Below, piece by piece: positions 41,650-51,485 of a DNA stretch of 64,000 bases. Origin of the DNA: Staphylococcus aureus (GTDB lineage: Bacteria; Bacillota; Bacilli; Staphylococcales; Staphylococcaceae). Below the pieces are notes generated by a model. The model did not search any database. It saw only the letters and a list, made by a program, of their open reading frames with translations, and had not been told where the DNA came from. A program made the translations under genes and the position numbers. The DNA is taken from NCBI RefSeq assembly GCF_001027105.1, contig NZ_CP011526.1, forward strand, positions 1,240,001 to 1,304,000, given 5' to 3'. How positions within the stretch are numbered: position 1 is the stretch's first letter; every line of letters starts with the position of its first letter.

Positions 41650-41865
41650 TTATTTTAATTGTAAATCTGTTTTCTTTAATTCTTTTATAACTTCTGCAGT
41701 ATCATAACAATTTGTTGCAATTGTTGAATATCTCTCTGCTAAACGATATGCATTAATGTAAAGCTTTAAACTTTCTTTAGCTATATCCTCTGCATCTTCG
41801 AATTTTGATGGGTTAGACATAACCACTAATTCTGCAAATTTTTCTGGATCAATATTAATAGACAT
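41650..41865 (-). CDS. Small hypothetical protein (71 residues), function unknown
   Basis: A minus-strand gene lying alone between rny and ymdB. The product is soluble, acidic/amphipathic and predicted helical: MSINIDPEKFAELVVMS, then EDAEDIAKESLKLYINAYRL and a Leu/Lys-rich tail. I do not recognise the family. It is believed real because it has its own promoter candidate (41903-41930), an AGGAG ribosome site (14 bp before ATG, a little far) and a dedicated terminator 34 bp past the stop. The composition (normal amino acids, few rare codons) also differs from a shadow frame. Confidence 0.75.
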   Translation of the reverse strand: MSINIDPEKFAELVVMSNPSKFEDAEDIAKESLKLYINAYRLAERYSTIATNCYDTAEVIKELKKTDLQLK

Positions 41866-41902
41866 GTATTTATTTACAACTCCTATTTATTTTGATGTCT
41901 TA

Positions 41903-41930
41903 ATACTAACATATTGAAGTTTTCAGACAA
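41903..41930 (-). promoter_or_regulatory. Promoter candidate for the small minus-strand gene
   Basis: On the minus strand TTGTCT (complement of 41925-41930), 16 bp, TAGTAT (complement of 41903-41908), about 38 bp upstream of the ATG. Confidence 0.6.
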
Positions 41931-42038
41931 AGTAATGTCTCTCTATAATTGAAGAAAAATAATTCAAAGAATTTAATATTTACTTTAAATATTAGAACGT
42001 ATGAATTAAACTAGTATTTATGAGAGGATGAACAAAAC

Positions 42039-42836
42039 ATGAGAATAATGTTTATAGGGGATATCGTAGGTAAAATTGGACGAGACGCAATTGAAACGTA
42101 CATACCTCAACTGAAGCAAAAGTATAAACCAACAGTTACAATTGTAAATGCTGAAAATGCAGCACATGGTAAAGGTTTGACTGAAAAAATATATAAACAA
42201 TTACTAAGAAATGGTGTAGATTTCATGACTATGGGTAATCACACATATGGTCAACGTGAAATTTATGATTTTATAGATGAAGCAAAACGACTAGTAAGAC
42301 CAGCGAATTTTCCGGATGAAGCGCCGGGAATTGGTATGAGATTTATACAAATTAATGATATTAAACTTGCAGTTATTAATCTGCAAGGAAGAGCGTTTAT
42401 GCCAGATATTGATGATCCTTTTAAAAAGGCAGATCAATTAGTCAAGGAAGCACAAGAACAAACTCCGTTTATATTTGTTGATTTTCATGCAGAAACAACT
42501 TCTGAAAAGTATGCAATGGGATGGCATTTAGATGGTAGAGCTAGCGCTGTTGTTGGAACGCATACACACATTCAAACAGCAGATGAACGTATTTTACCAA
42601 AGGGGACAGGGTATATAACGGATGTTGGTATGACAGGTTTTTATGATGGCATTTTAGGAATAAATAAAACAGAGGTAATTGAGCGTTTTATCACTAGTTT
42701 GCCACAAAGACATGTTGTTCCAAATGAAGGTAGAAGTGTATTATCTGGTGTTGTTATTGATTTAGACAAAGAAGGTAAAACAAAGCACATCGAACGTATA
42801 TTGATAAATGATGACCATCCATTTTCAACATTTTAA
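42039..42836 (+). CDS. ymdB: YmdB-type metallophosphoesterase (cyclic nucleotide phosphodiesterase family)
   Basis: A 265-residue dimetal phosphoesterase. The metal ligands are spread along GDIVGKIGRDAI (residue ~7), NAENAAHGKG (~37), MGNHTYGQREIYDF (~65), VDFHAETTSEK (~147) and VVGTHTHIQTADERILP (~172). The Bacillus orthologue hydrolyses 2',3'-cyclic nucleotides and affects biofilm genes. It lies next to rny, as in Bacillus, and in Bacillus YmdB was linked to RNase Y. AGAGGATGAACAAAAC precedes the ATG. Confidence 0.92.
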   Translation: MRIMFIGDIVGKIGRDAIETYIPQLKQKYKPTVTIVNAENAAHGKGLTEKIYKQLLRNGVDFMTMGNHTYGQREIYDFIDEAKRLVRPANFPDEAPGIGMRFIQINDIKLAVINLQGRAFMPDIDDPFKKADQLVKEAQEQTPFIFVDFHAETTSEKYAMGWHLDGRASAVVGTHTHIQTADERILPKGTGYITDVGMTGFYDGILGINKTEVIERFITSLPQRHVVPNEGRSVLSGVVIDLDKEGKTKHIERILINDDHPFSTF

Positions 42837-42897
42837 AATTACGTAAGTAAACATTCGAATTGGACCCTATCGTCCATTAGTATGAATTTAATATAGT

Positions 42898-42932
42898 ACC
42901 ACTGTTTACATAGTAAATCGGTGGTTCTTTTT
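42898..42932 (+). terminator. Hairpin terminator after ymdB
   Basis: ACCAC (42898-42902) pairs with GTGGT (42921-42925), with an inner TTTAC/GTAAA stem, followed by TCTTTTTG. A small GGAC/GTCC hairpin lies just upstream (42862-42875). Confidence 0.65.
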
Positions 42933-42975
42933 GTTATCATTTAATATGAAATATATCCATAGGAGGCATATAACT

Positions 42976-44736
42976 ATGAAACCACAATTATCGTGGAAAG
43001 TTGGCGGTCAACAAGGCGAAGGTATTGAATCAACTGGGGAAATCTTCGCTACGGCTATGAATAGAAAAGGATATTATTTATATGGATATAGACATTTTTC
43101 AAGTCGTATCAAAGGTGGACATACGAATAATAAAATTAGAGTTTCTACGACGCCTGTTCATGCAATTAGTGATGATTTAGATATTTTGATTGCATTTGAC
43201 CAAGAAACAATTGATGTTAACCATCATGAAATGAGAGAAGACAGTATTATTTTAGCTGATGCCAAGGCTAAACCTGTGAAACCAGAAGGATGTCATGCAC
43301 AGCTTATTGAATTACCTTTTACAGCAACCGCTAAAGAATTAGGTACAGCATTAATGAAAAACATGGTTGCAATAGGTGCTACTAGCGCATTGATGAATTT
43401 GAATACAAATACATTTGAAGAACTTATTACTAATATGTTTTCTAAAAAAGGTGACAAGGTAGTTGAAGTCAATATCCAAGCATTAAACGAAGGTTATCAA
43501 TTAATGCAATCTCGCTTACCTGAAATCTACGGGGACTTTGAATTAGAGTCAACAGATGCACTACCACATCTATATATGATTGGTAACGATGCCATTGGAT
43601 TAGGTGCAATTGCTGCAGGTTCACAATTTATGGCGGCATATCCTATTACACCTGCGTCTGAAGTTATGGAATATATGATTGCCAATATATCTAAAGTAAA
43701 CGGAGCGGTTATTCAAACAGAAGATGAAATTGCTGCTGTAACTATGGCTATTGGTGCAAATTATGGTGGAGTCAGAGCGTTTACGGCTAGTGCTGGTCCA
43801 GGTTTATCTTTAATGATGGAAGCAATTGGATTATCTGGTATGACTGAAACGCCATTAGTCATTATTAATACCCAACGAGGTGGACCTTCTACTGGATTAC
43901 CTACGAAACAAGAACAGTCAGATTTAATGCAAATGATTTATGGTACACATGGTGATATTCCAAAAATTGTTGTAGCACCAACAGATGCAGAAGATGCATT
44001 TTATTTAACTATGGAAGCATTTAATTTAGCAGAACAATATCAATGCCCTGTTATAGTTCTAAGTGATTTGCAATTATCTTTAGGTAAACAAACTGTTGAA
44101 AAATTAGATTATAATCGTATTGAAATTAAACGTGGTGAAATCATTCAATCTGATATTGAACGTGAAGAAGATGATAAAGGTTATTTCAAGCGTTATGCGT
44201 TAACATCCGATGGTGTTTCTCCTAGACCTATCCCCGGTGTTAAAGGAGGTATTCATCATATAACTGGTGTGGAACACAATGAAGAAGGTAAACCTAGTGA
44301 ATCTGCGTCAAATAGACAACAACAAATGGAAAAACGAATGCGTAAAATTGAGCAGTTACTAATTGAATCGCCAGTAGAAGCTAACTTACAACATGAGGAT
44401 GCAGATATTCTTTATATCGGTTTTATTTCTACAAAAGGTGCAATTCAAGAAGGTAGTAACCGTTTGAATCAACAAGGCATAAAAGTTAACACTATACAAA
44501 TTAGACAATTGCATCCATTCCCAACAAGCGTTATTCAAGATGCAGTTAATAAAGCGAAGAAAGTCGTTGTAGTGGAGCACAATTATCAAGGACAATTGGC
44601 TAGTATTATAAAAATGAATGTCAATATTCATGATAAGATTGAAAATTATACAAAGTATGATGGGACACCTTTCCTACCACATGAAATCGAAGAAAAAGGC
44701 AAAATAATTGCTACTGAAATAAAGGAGATGGTATAG
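42976..44736 (+). CDS. korA: 2-oxoacid:ferredoxin oxidoreductase alpha(-gamma) subunit
   Basis: Subunit of a CoA-dependent 2-oxoacid:acceptor oxidoreductase, annotated in S. aureus as 2-oxoglutarate ferredoxin oxidoreductase. It has 586 residues. An N-terminal gamma domain (WKVGGQQGEGIESTGEIF, ~6) is fused to the alpha domain starting near residue 200 (GNDAIGLGAIAAG, MAAYPITPASEVMEYM, IQTEDEIAAVTMAIGA). The ATG at 42976 follows TAGGAGG by eight bases; the longer frame from 42931 lacks this. It abuts korB. Substrate choice is inferred from homologues. Confidence 0.92.
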   Translation: MKPQLSWKVGGQQGEGIESTGEIFATAMNRKGYYLYGYRHFSSRIKGGHTNNKIRVSTTPVHAISDDLDILIAFDQETIDVNHHEMREDSIILADAKAKPVKPEGCHAQLIELPFTATAKELGTALMKNMVAIGATSALMNLNTNTFEELITNMFSKKGDKVVEVNIQALNEGYQLMQSRLPEIYGDFELESTDALPHLYMIGNDAIGLGAIAAGSQFMAAYPITPASEVMEYMIANISKVNGAVIQTEDEIAAVTMAIGANYGGVRAFTASAGPGLSLMMEAIGLSGMTETPLVIINTQRGGPSTGLPTKQEQSDLMQMIYGTHGDIPKIVVAPTDAEDAFYLTMEAFNLAEQYQCPVIVLSDLQLSLGKQTVEKLDYNRIEIKRGEIIQSDIEREEDDKGYFKRYALTSDGVSPRPIPGVKGGIHHITGVEHNEEGKPSESASNRQQQMEKRMRKIEQLLIESPVEANLQHEDADILYIGFISTKGAIQEGSNRLNQQGIKVNTIQIRQLHPFPTSVIQDAVNKAKKVVVVEHNYQGQLASIIKMNVNIHDKIENYTKYDGTPFLPHEIEEKGKIIATEIKEMV

Positions 44737-45603
44737 ATGGCGACATTTAAAGATTTTAGAAATAATGTTAAGCCTAACTGGTGCCCCGGATGTGGCGATT
44801 TCTCAGTACAAGCTGCAATTCAAAAAGCAGCCGCAAATATAGGGTTAGAACCTGAAGAAGTAGCTATCATCACCGGTATAGGATGTTCTGGCCGTCTTTC
44901 AGGATATATTAATTCTTATGGCGTTCATTCTATTCACGGACGTGCATTACCTTTAGCTCAAGGTGTAAAAATGGCGAATAAAGATTTAACTGTTATTGCA
45001 TCGGGAGGAGATGGTGATGGTTATGCTATAGGTATGGGGCATACAATCCATGCTTTAAGAAGAAATATGAACATGACGTATATAGTCATGGATAATCAAA
45101 TTTATGGTTTGACAAAGGGACAAACATCGCCGTCATCAGCAGTAGGATTTGTTACTAAAACAACGCCAAAAGGTAATATAGAAAAAAATGTTGCGCCTTT
45201 AGAATTAGTATTATCATCTGGTGCCACATTTGTAGCCCAAGGTTTTTCAAGCGATATTAAAGGATTAACAAAACTAATTGAAGATGCAATTAATCATGAT
45301 GGATTTTCATTCGTTAATGTCTTTTCACCATGTGTGACTTATAATAAAATTAACACATACGATTGGTTTAAAGAACATTTAACAAGTGTTGATGACATTG
45401 AAAATTATGATTCTACAGATAAACAATTAGCGACTAAAACTGTTATTGAACATGAATCTTTAGTAACTGGTATTGTTTATCAAGATAAAGAAACACCATC
45501 ATATGAATCTCAAATTAAAGAGTTAGATGATACACCACTTGCTAAAAGAGATATCAAAATTACTGAAGACACCTTCAATGCATTAACTGAACAATTTATT
45601 TAA
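44737..45603 (+). CDS. korB: 2-oxoacid:ferredoxin oxidoreductase beta subunit
   Basis: Thiamine-diphosphate-binding subunit partnering korA. It has 288 residues with WCPGCGDFSVQ near the N-terminus (Fe-S cysteine pair), GIGCSGR, and the TPP-Mg motif ASGGDGDGYAIG near 90 with DNQIYGLTKGQ after it. Starts immediately after the korA stop. No ferredoxin gene is adjacent, so the electron acceptor must be encoded elsewhere. Confidence 0.93.
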   Translation: MATFKDFRNNVKPNWCPGCGDFSVQAAIQKAAANIGLEPEEVAIITGIGCSGRLSGYINSYGVHSIHGRALPLAQGVKMANKDLTVIASGGDGDGYAIGMGHTIHALRRNMNMTYIVMDNQIYGLTKGQTSPSSAVGFVTKTTPKGNIEKNVAPLELVLSSGATFVAQGFSSDIKGLTKLIEDAINHDGFSFVNVFSPCVTYNKINTYDWFKEHLTSVDDIENYDSTDKQLATKTVIEHESLVTGIVYQDKETPSYESQIKELDDTPLAKRDIKITEDTFNALTEQFI

Positions 45604-45610
45604 TAATTAA

Positions 45611-45665
45611 AACTGAGTCGTATAAATGTATTTATAACAGATCCATTTATGCTACTCAGTTTTTT
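45611..45665 (+). terminator. Intrinsic terminator after korB
   Basis: Arms AACTGAGT (45611-45618) and ACTCAGTT (45654-45661), with inner TATAAATG/CATTTAT arms (45621-45628 and 45644-45650), then six T residues. Confidence 0.88.
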
Positions 45666-45696
45666 ACTATTACAAAAAATAAAGGAGTTTTTAAAA

Positions 45697-45990
45697 ATGA
45701 AAGACACATTAATGAGTATACAAATAATTCCTAAAACACCAAACAATGACAATGTTATACCTTACGTAGACGAGGCGATTAAAATAATTGACGAATCTGG
45801 TTTGCATTTTAGAGTAGGTCCGTTAGAAACGACAGTACAAGGAAATATGAATGAATGTTTAATTTTAATACAATCATTAAATGAACGAATGGTGGAACTT
45901 GAATGTCCAAGTATTATTAGCCAAGTTAAGTTTTATCATGTGCCAGATGGCATCACTATTGAAACTTTAACTGAAAAATATGATGAATAA
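45697..45990 (+). CDS. MTH1187/YkoF-type thiamine-binding family protein
   Basis: A 97-residue protein of the DUF77/MTH1187 fold. Residues such as MSIQIIPKTPNNDN, GLHFRVGPLETTVQG and the acidic C-terminus match small thiamine-binding family members; the ligand is inferred. The ATG at 45697 lies 8 bp after AAAGGAG; the ORF opens further upstream across the korB terminator, which argues against that start. A putative thiW lies 2 kb downstream. Confidence 0.8.
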   Translation: MKDTLMSIQIIPKTPNNDNVIPYVDEAIKIIDESGLHFRVGPLETTVQGNMNECLILIQSLNERMVELECPSIISQVKFYHVPDGITIETLTEKYDE

Positions 45991-46056
45991 CATTAAAAGT
46001 GAAGTAAACTGGATTTGAATTGGCTTGTTAGAGATGACGTATAACTTTAACTGTTT

Positions 46057-46085
46057 TTGCACTTTATAGTTAAATTTAATATAAT
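46057..46085 (+). promoter_or_regulatory. Promoter of the miaB-ymcA-thiW unit
   Basis: TTGCAC (46057-46062), 17 bp, consensus TATAAT (46080-46085), about 39 bp before the miaB GTG. Confidence 0.75.
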
Positions 46086-46123
46086 TATTAAATGATACGG
46101 GCAAATAGAAAGGATTTTGTAAA

Positions 46124-47668
46124 GTGAACGAAGAACAAAGAAAAGCAAGTTCTGTAGATGTTTTAGCTGAGAGAGATAAGAAAGCAGAAAAAGATTATAG
46201 TAAATATTTTGAACATGTTTATCAGCCGCCTAATTTAAAAGAAGCGAAAAAAAGAGGTAAACAAGAAGTTCGTTATAATAGAGATTTCCAAATTGATGAA
46301 AAATATCGCGGTATGGGGAACGAGCGTACATTTTTAATTAAAACATATGGATGTCAAATGAATGCACATGACACTGAGGTCATTGCTGGTATACTTGAAG
46401 CATTAGGCTATCAAGCAACGACTGATATTAACACTGCAGATGTTATTTTAATTAATACATGTGCGATTAGAGAAAATGCCGAGAACAAAGTGTTTAGTGA
46501 AATAGGTAATTTGAAGCATTTGAAAAAAGAACGACCTGATATTTTAATCGGTGTTTGTGGTTGTATGTCACAAGAAGAGTCAGTAGTGAATAAAATTTTA
46601 AAATCGTATCAAAATGTAGATATGATATTTGGTACACATAATATTCATCATTTACCAGAAATTTTAGAAGAAGCATACTTATCTAAAGCAATGGTTGTTG
46701 AAGTATGGTCTAAAGAAGGAGACGTTATTGAAAATCTTCCAAAAGTCCGTGAAGGCAACATTAAAGCATGGGTCAATATTATGTATGGTTGTGATAAGTT
46801 TTGTACATATTGTATTGTTCCATTTACAAGAGGTAAAGAACGAAGCCGTAGACCTGAAGACATTATAGATGAAGTACGTGAACTTGCTCGTGAAGGTTAC
46901 AAAGAAATAACGCTTTTAGGTCAAAATGTAAATTCTTATGGTAAAGATTTACAGGATATAGAATATGACTTAGGAGATCTTTTACAAGCAATTTCTAAAA
47001 TAGCGATTCCAAGAGTTCGTTTCACAACAAGTCATCCTTGGGACTTTACAGATCACATGATTGATGTTATTTCAGAGGGTGGTAATATCGTTCCGCATAT
47101 CCACTTGCCAGTTCAATCTGGAAATAATGCAGTATTAAAAATAATGGGTAGAAAATATACACGAGAAAGTTATTTGGATTTAGTAAAACGAATCAAAGAT
47201 AGAATTCCTAATGTAGCATTAACTACAGATATTATTGTAGGGTATCCAAATGAATCAGAGGAACAATTTGAAGAAACTTTAACTCTGTATGATGAAGTTG
47301 GTTTTGAACATGCATATACGTACTTGTATTCACAACGTGATGGTACGCCTGCTGCTAAAATGAAAGATAATGTACCTTTAAATGTCAAAAAGGAACGATT
47401 GCAACGTTTGAATAAAAAAGTTGGTCATTATTCACAAATAGCTATGAGTAAGTACGAAGGACAAACTGTAACAGTACTTTGTGAAGGAAGTAGTAAAAAA
47501 GATGATCAGGTTCTTGCTGGCTACACTGATAAAAATAAGCTAGTTAATTTCAAAGCGCCTAAAGAAATGATTGGTAAACTAGTGGAAGTACGAATAGATG
47601 AAGCTAAACAGTATTCATTAAATGGCAGTTTTATAAAGGAAGTAGAGCCGGAAATGGTGATTCAATAA
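46124..47668 (+). CDS. miaB: tRNA-2-methylthio-N6-isopentenyladenosine synthase MiaB
   Basis: Radical-SAM methylthiotransferase acting on i6A37 of tRNAs reading UNN codons, after MiaA (encoded at 59.9 kb). It has 514 residues including an extra ~65-residue N-terminus. The methylthiotransferase domain has cysteines in [15 protein letters not shown] and [10 protein letters not shown]; the radical-SAM cluster motif is GCDKFCTYC (~225); a TRAM domain lies at the C-terminus ([12 protein letters not shown]). The start is GTG after AGAAAGG. ymcA begins directly after its stop. Confidence 0.95.
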   Translation: MNEEQRKASSVDVLAERDKKAEKDYSKYFEHVYQPPNLKEAKKRGKQEVRYNRDFQIDEKYRGMGNERTFLIKTYGCQMNAHDTEVIAGILEALGYQATTDINTADVILINTCAIRENAENKVFSEIGNLKHLKKERPDILIGVCGCMSQEESVVNKILKSYQNVDMIFGTHNIHHLPEILEEAYLSKAMVVEVWSKEGDVIENLPKVREGNIKAWVNIMYGCDKFCTYCIVPFTRGKERSRRPEDIIDEVRELAREGYKEITLLGQNVNSYGKDLQDIEYDLGDLLQAISKIAIPRVRFTTSHPWDFTDHMIDVISEGGNIVPHIHLPVQSGNNAVLKIMGRKYTRESYLDLVKRIKDRIPNVALTTDIIVGYPNESEEQFEETLTLYDEVGFEHAYTYLYSQRDGTPAAKMKDNVPLNVKKERLQRLNKKVGHYSQIAMSKYEGQTVTVLCEGSSKKDDQVLAGYTDKNKLVNFKAPKEMIGKLVEVRIDEAKQYSLNGSFIKEVEPEMVIQ

Positions 47669-48034
47669 ATGTATAATAAAGATGACGTGTTGAACCAAGC
47701 GGATAATATTGCAAATAAAATTAAAAATTTGGATACTATCAAAACATATCAACAAATTGAAGCACAGATTCATCAGAACCAAACGATAAAGACTAAAATG
47801 GATATGTTAAAAAAGCATCAAAAACAAGCAGTAAACTTTCAAAATTACGGGAAACAAAATGCGCTAGAACAGTCGGAACATACCATTCAGAGTATAGAAG
47901 CAGAAATAAATACATTGCCCATAGTTGAACAGTTTCAAACTTCACAATATGAAGCGAATCAATTATTGAAAATGTTTGTATCAACAATGGAAACACGTTT
48001 AAATGACCATAATAAAGCCAAGCATAGTGATTAA
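47669..48034 (+). CDS. ymcA: YmcA (RicA) family RNA-processing/biofilm regulator
   Basis: A 121-residue helical protein (YmcA/YlbF family). In Bacillus YmcA, YlbF and YaaT form the Y-complex, an Fe-S-containing factor that directs RNase Y to polycistronic mRNAs. Seen are helical, Gln-rich repeats IEAQIHQNQTIKTKMDML and KKHQKQAVNFQNYGK. Starts in tight coupling with miaB (TAA then ATG). Note that its candidate target RNase Y is encoded 6.3 kb upstream. Confidence 0.88.
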   Translation: MYNKDDVLNQADNIANKIKNLDTIKTYQQIEAQIHQNQTIKTKMDMLKKHQKQAVNFQNYGKQNALEQSEHTIQSIEAEINTLPIVEQFQTSQYEANQLLKMFVSTMETRLNDHNKAKHSD

Positions 48035-48060
48035 TTACAAACAAAAAGGAGAACAATCAT

Positions 48061-48552
48061 ATGAAATCAAGAAAACTGGCTATAACTGCACTTTTAATTG
48101 CAATAAATGTTGTATTAAGCAGTATTATCATCATTCCTCTAGGACCAGTTAAGGCAGCACCAGTACAGCATTTTGTAAATGTATTAAGTGCGGTCATAGT
48201 AGGTCCTTGGTATGGATTAGCTCAAGCGCTTATATCATCAATTTTAAGAGTTCTTTTTGGTACTGGTACAGCTTTTGCATTTCCGGGTAGTATGATTGGA
48301 GTTTTATTGGCTAGTATGTTTTACATATATCGTAAACATATATTTATGGCCGCGGTCGGTGAAGTACTTGGAACTGGTGTCATCGGAAGTTTAATTTGTA
48401 TACCATTAGCATATTTCCTTGGGCTTCAAGACTTCTTCATTAAACCGTTAATGATTACGTTCATAGTCTCAAGTGCTATCGGATCTATTATAAGTTATTT
48501 CTTATTAATTACTCTAAAAAAACGTGGTATTCTTCAAAGGTTTATAAAATAA
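48061..48552 (+). CDS. thiW: ThiW-type energy-coupling-factor transporter S component
   Basis: A 163-residue integral membrane protein of the ThiW family, substrate-binding S component of ECF vitamin transporters (thiazole or thiamine precursor). It has about five hydrophobic helices. Family text: LIAINVVLSS, GPVKAAPVQHFVNVLSAV, GPWYGLAQALISSILR and FPGSMIGVLLASM. Preceded by AAAAGGAG. Unlike most thiW genes, no TPP riboswitch lies upstream; it is read from the miaB promoter. The energising T/A components are not here. Confidence 0.88.
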   Translation: MKSRKLAITALLIAINVVLSSIIIIPLGPVKAAPVQHFVNVLSAVIVGPWYGLAQALISSILRVLFGTGTAFAFPGSMIGVLLASMFYIYRKHIFMAAVGEVLGTGVIGSLICIPLAYFLGLQDFFIKPLMITFIVSSAIGSIISYFLLITLKKRGILQRFIK

Positions 48553-48854
48553 TTTTATGATATATGATTTCAAACAGAGTCATTGTTCATTTTAATATTG
48601 AACGCCCTTACTTAATTAAATGTCTTGAATGTTAGAATTTTAATTTAATTCTAAACATGCTATTGACACATTTTATTAGGTTTGAGGCGTTTTCTTATAC
48701 ATTTAAGATGCTTCGTGATTATATGGTATGAATAGGTTTGTAAAAGTAAGTATGTTAAAATGTATAAGTTAAATAATTAATAATTAAAAAGCTTACAAAC
48801 GAATATATTGTAAAGACAAATTTTAAAAAGAGACAAGGGTTGTGAAGAAATAAT
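48553..48854 (+). other. thiW-mutS intergenic region
   Basis: A 302-bp AT-rich gap with no gene. An imperfect inverted repeat ATGTTAGAATT (48629-48639)/AATTCTAAACAT (48647-48658) could form a hairpin but has no T tract. A TTGACA at 48663-48668 has no -10 box at proper spacing. TTGTAA (48738) with a TGTATA 17 bp away is a weak promoter candidate for mutS. Confidence 0.5.
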
Positions 48855-51473
48855 ATGTCTAATGTTACACCAATGATGCAGCAATATTTAAAAATAAAAT
48901 CAGAATACCAAGATTGCTTATTATTTTTTAGACTAGGTGATTTCTATGAAATGTTTTATGAAGATGCCAAGGAGGCATCACGTGTACTTGAAATTACTTT
49001 AACTAAAAGAGATGCTAAAAAAGAAAATCCAATTCCGATGTGTGGTGTTCCGTATCATTCTGCAGATAGTTATATAGATACACTTGTTAATAATGGATAT
49101 AAAGTAGCTATTTGTGAACAGATGGAAGATCCGAAACAAACGAAAGGTATGGTTAGACGTGAGGTAGTAAGAATTGTGACTCCAGGAACTGTGATGGAGC
49201 AAGGTGGTGTAGATGATAAACAAAATAACTATATTTTAAGTTTTGTTATGAATCAACCTGAAATTGCGCTTAGTTACTGTGATGTTTCTACTGGCGAATT
49301 AAAGGTTACACATTTTAATGATGAAGCGACTTTATTAAATGAAATTACGACGATAAACCCTAACGAAGTTGTTATCAATGACAATATTTCCGATAATTTA
49401 AAAAGACAAATTAATATGGTGACAGAAACAATAACAGTCAGGGAAACGTTATCATCAGAAATCTATAGTGTGAATCAAACTGAACATAAATTAATGTATC
49501 AAGCGACACAATTATTGCTAGATTATATTCATCATACACAAAAACGTGATTTATCGCATATCGAGGATGTTGTTCAATATGCAGCTATAGATTATATGAA
49601 AATGGATTTTTATGCTAAGAGAAACCTTGAGTTAACGGAAAGCATTCGATTAAAATCAAAAAAAGGAACGCTACTTTGGCTAATGGACGAAACGAAAACA
49701 CCAATGGGAGCACGCCGCTTAAAACAATGGATAGATAGACCACTAATAAGTAAAGAACAAATTGAAGCACGATTAGATATCGTTGATGAATTTAGTGCTC
49801 ATTTCATAGAAAGAGACACCTTAAGAACATATCTTAATCAAGTGTATGATATTGAACGTCTTGTTGGGCGTGTTAGTTACGGAAATGTTAATGCGAGAGA
49901 TTTAATTCAACTTAAACATTCCATTTCTGAAATACCGAATATTAAAGCATTACTAAATTCTATGAATCAGAATACTCTTGTACAAGTTAATCAACTAGAA
50001 CCCCTTGATGATTTACTTGATATATTAGAACAGAGTTTAGTAGAAGAACCACCAATTTCAGTTAAAGATGGCGGACTATTCAAAGTTGGTTTTAATACGC
50101 AATTAGATGAATATCTTGAAGCTTCAAAAAACGGAAAAACATGGTTAGCAGAATTACAAGCCAAAGAAAGACAACGTACAGGAATAAAATCATTGAAAAT
50201 AAGCTTTAATAAAGTGTTTGGTTATTTTATAGAAATAACACGTGCCAACTTGCAAAATTTTGAACCAAGTGAATTTGGTTATATGAGGAAGCAAACGTTA
50301 TCGAATGCTGAACGTTTTATAACTGATGAACTTAAAGAAAAAGAAGATATCATTTTAGGTGCGGAAGACAAAGCCATCGAATTAGAATATCAATTATTTG
50401 TTCAGCTACGTGAAGAAGTTAAAAAATATACTGAACGTTTACAACAACAAGCTAAAATTATTTCAGAGCTAGATTGTTTACAGAGCTTTGCAGAAATTGC
50501 TCAAAAATATAATTACACTAGGCCTTCATTTAGTGAAAATAAAACATTAGAATTAGTGGAATCTAGGCACCCAGTAGTGGAAAGAGTAATGGATTATAAT
50601 GACTATGTGCCTAATAATTGTCGATTAGATAATGAAACATTTATATATTTAATTACAGGTCCGAATATGTCTGGTAAATCGACATATATGAGACAAGTTG
50701 CCATAATTAGTATAATGGCCCAAATGGGAGCTTATGTCCCTTGTAAAGAGGCAGTGTTACCTATATTTGATCAAATATTCACTAGAATAGGTGCGGCAGA
50801 TGATTTGGTTTCAGGTAAGAGTACGTTTATGGTAGAAATGCTAGAAGCACAAAAGGCATTAACTTATGCAACAGAGGATAGTTTGATTATTTTCGATGAA
50901 ATTGGACGTGGTACTTCAACGTATGACGGTTTAGCTTTAGCGCAGGCAATGATAGAGTATGTAGCTGAAACATCACATGCTAAAACGTTATTTTCAACAC
51001 ATTATCATGAATTGACAACATTAGATCAAGCATTACCAAGTCTAAAAAATGTTCACGTCGCTGCTAATGAATATAAAGGTGAACTTATATTCTTGCATAA
51101 AGTCAAAGATGGTGCAGTTGACGATAGTTATGGTATTCAAGTTGCGAAATTAGCTGATTTACCTGAAAAAGTTATTAGCAGAGCACAAGTGATTCTAAGC
51201 GAGTTTGAAGCGTCTGCTGGTAAAAAATCATCGATATCAAATTTAAAAATGGTCGAAAATGAACCTGAAATTAATCAAGAAAATTTAAACTTAAGTGTTG
51301 AAGAAACAACTGATACTTTATCTCAAAAAGACTTTGAACAAGCATCATTTGATTTGTTTGAAAATGATCAAAAAAGCGAGATTGAACTACAAATTAAAAA
51401 TTTGAATTTATCTAATATGACACCAATTGAGGCATTGGTGAAGTTAAGTGAATTACAAAATCAATTAAAATAG
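48855..51473 (+). CDS. mutS: DNA mismatch repair protein MutS
   Basis: Mismatch-recognition ATPase. It has 872 residues. The N-terminal mismatch-binding domain has [15 protein letters not shown] (Phe-x-Glu motif, ~30). The ATPase domain has Walker [10 protein letters not shown] (~607) and [14 protein letters not shown] (~683), and the dimerisation HTH lies near residue 770. The tail includes a likely beta-clamp binding segment ([10 protein letters not shown]). Starts ATG with a weak ribosome site, 12 bp before mutL at its end. Loss of this pair gives a mutator phenotype; both look intact here. Confidence 0.98.
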   Translation: MSNVTPMMQQYLKIKSEYQDCLLFFRLGDFYEMFYEDAKEASRVLEITLTKRDAKKENPIPMCGVPYHSADSYIDTLVNNGYKVAICEQMEDPKQTKGMVRREVVRIVTPGTVMEQGGVDDKQNNYILSFVMNQPEIALSYCDVSTGELKVTHFNDEATLLNEITTINPNEVVINDNISDNLKRQINMVTETITVRETLSSEIYSVNQTEHKLMYQATQLLLDYIHHTQKRDLSHIEDVVQYAAIDYMKMDFYAKRNLELTESIRLKSKKGTLLWLMDETKTPMGARRLKQWIDRPLISKEQIEARLDIVDEFSAHFIERDTLRTYLNQVYDIERLVGRVSYGNVNARDLIQLKHSISEIPNIKALLNSMNQNTLVQVNQLEPLDDLLDILEQSLVEEPPISVKDGGLFKVGFNTQLDEYLEASKNGKTWLAELQAKERQRTGIKSLKISFNKVFGYFIEITRANLQNFEPSEFGYMRKQTLSNAERFITDELKEKEDIILGAEDKAIELEYQLFVQLREEVKKYTERLQQQAKIISELDCLQSFAEIAQKYNYTRPSFSENKTLELVESRHPVVERVMDYNDYVPNNCRLDNETFIYLITGPNMSGKSTYMRQVAIISIMAQMGAYVPCKEAVLPIFDQIFTRIGAADDLVSGKSTFMVEMLEAQKALTYATEDSLIIFDEIGRGTSTYDGLALAQAMIEYVAETSHAKTLFSTHYHELTTLDQALPSLKNVHVAANEYKGELIFLHKVKDGAVDDSYGIQVAKLADLPEKVISRAQVILSEFEASAGKKSSISNLKMVENEPEINQENLNLSVEETTDTLSQKDFEQASFDLFENDQKSEIELQIKNLNLSNMTPIEALVKLSELQNQLK

Positions 51474-51485
51474 AGGTGTTGCAAA

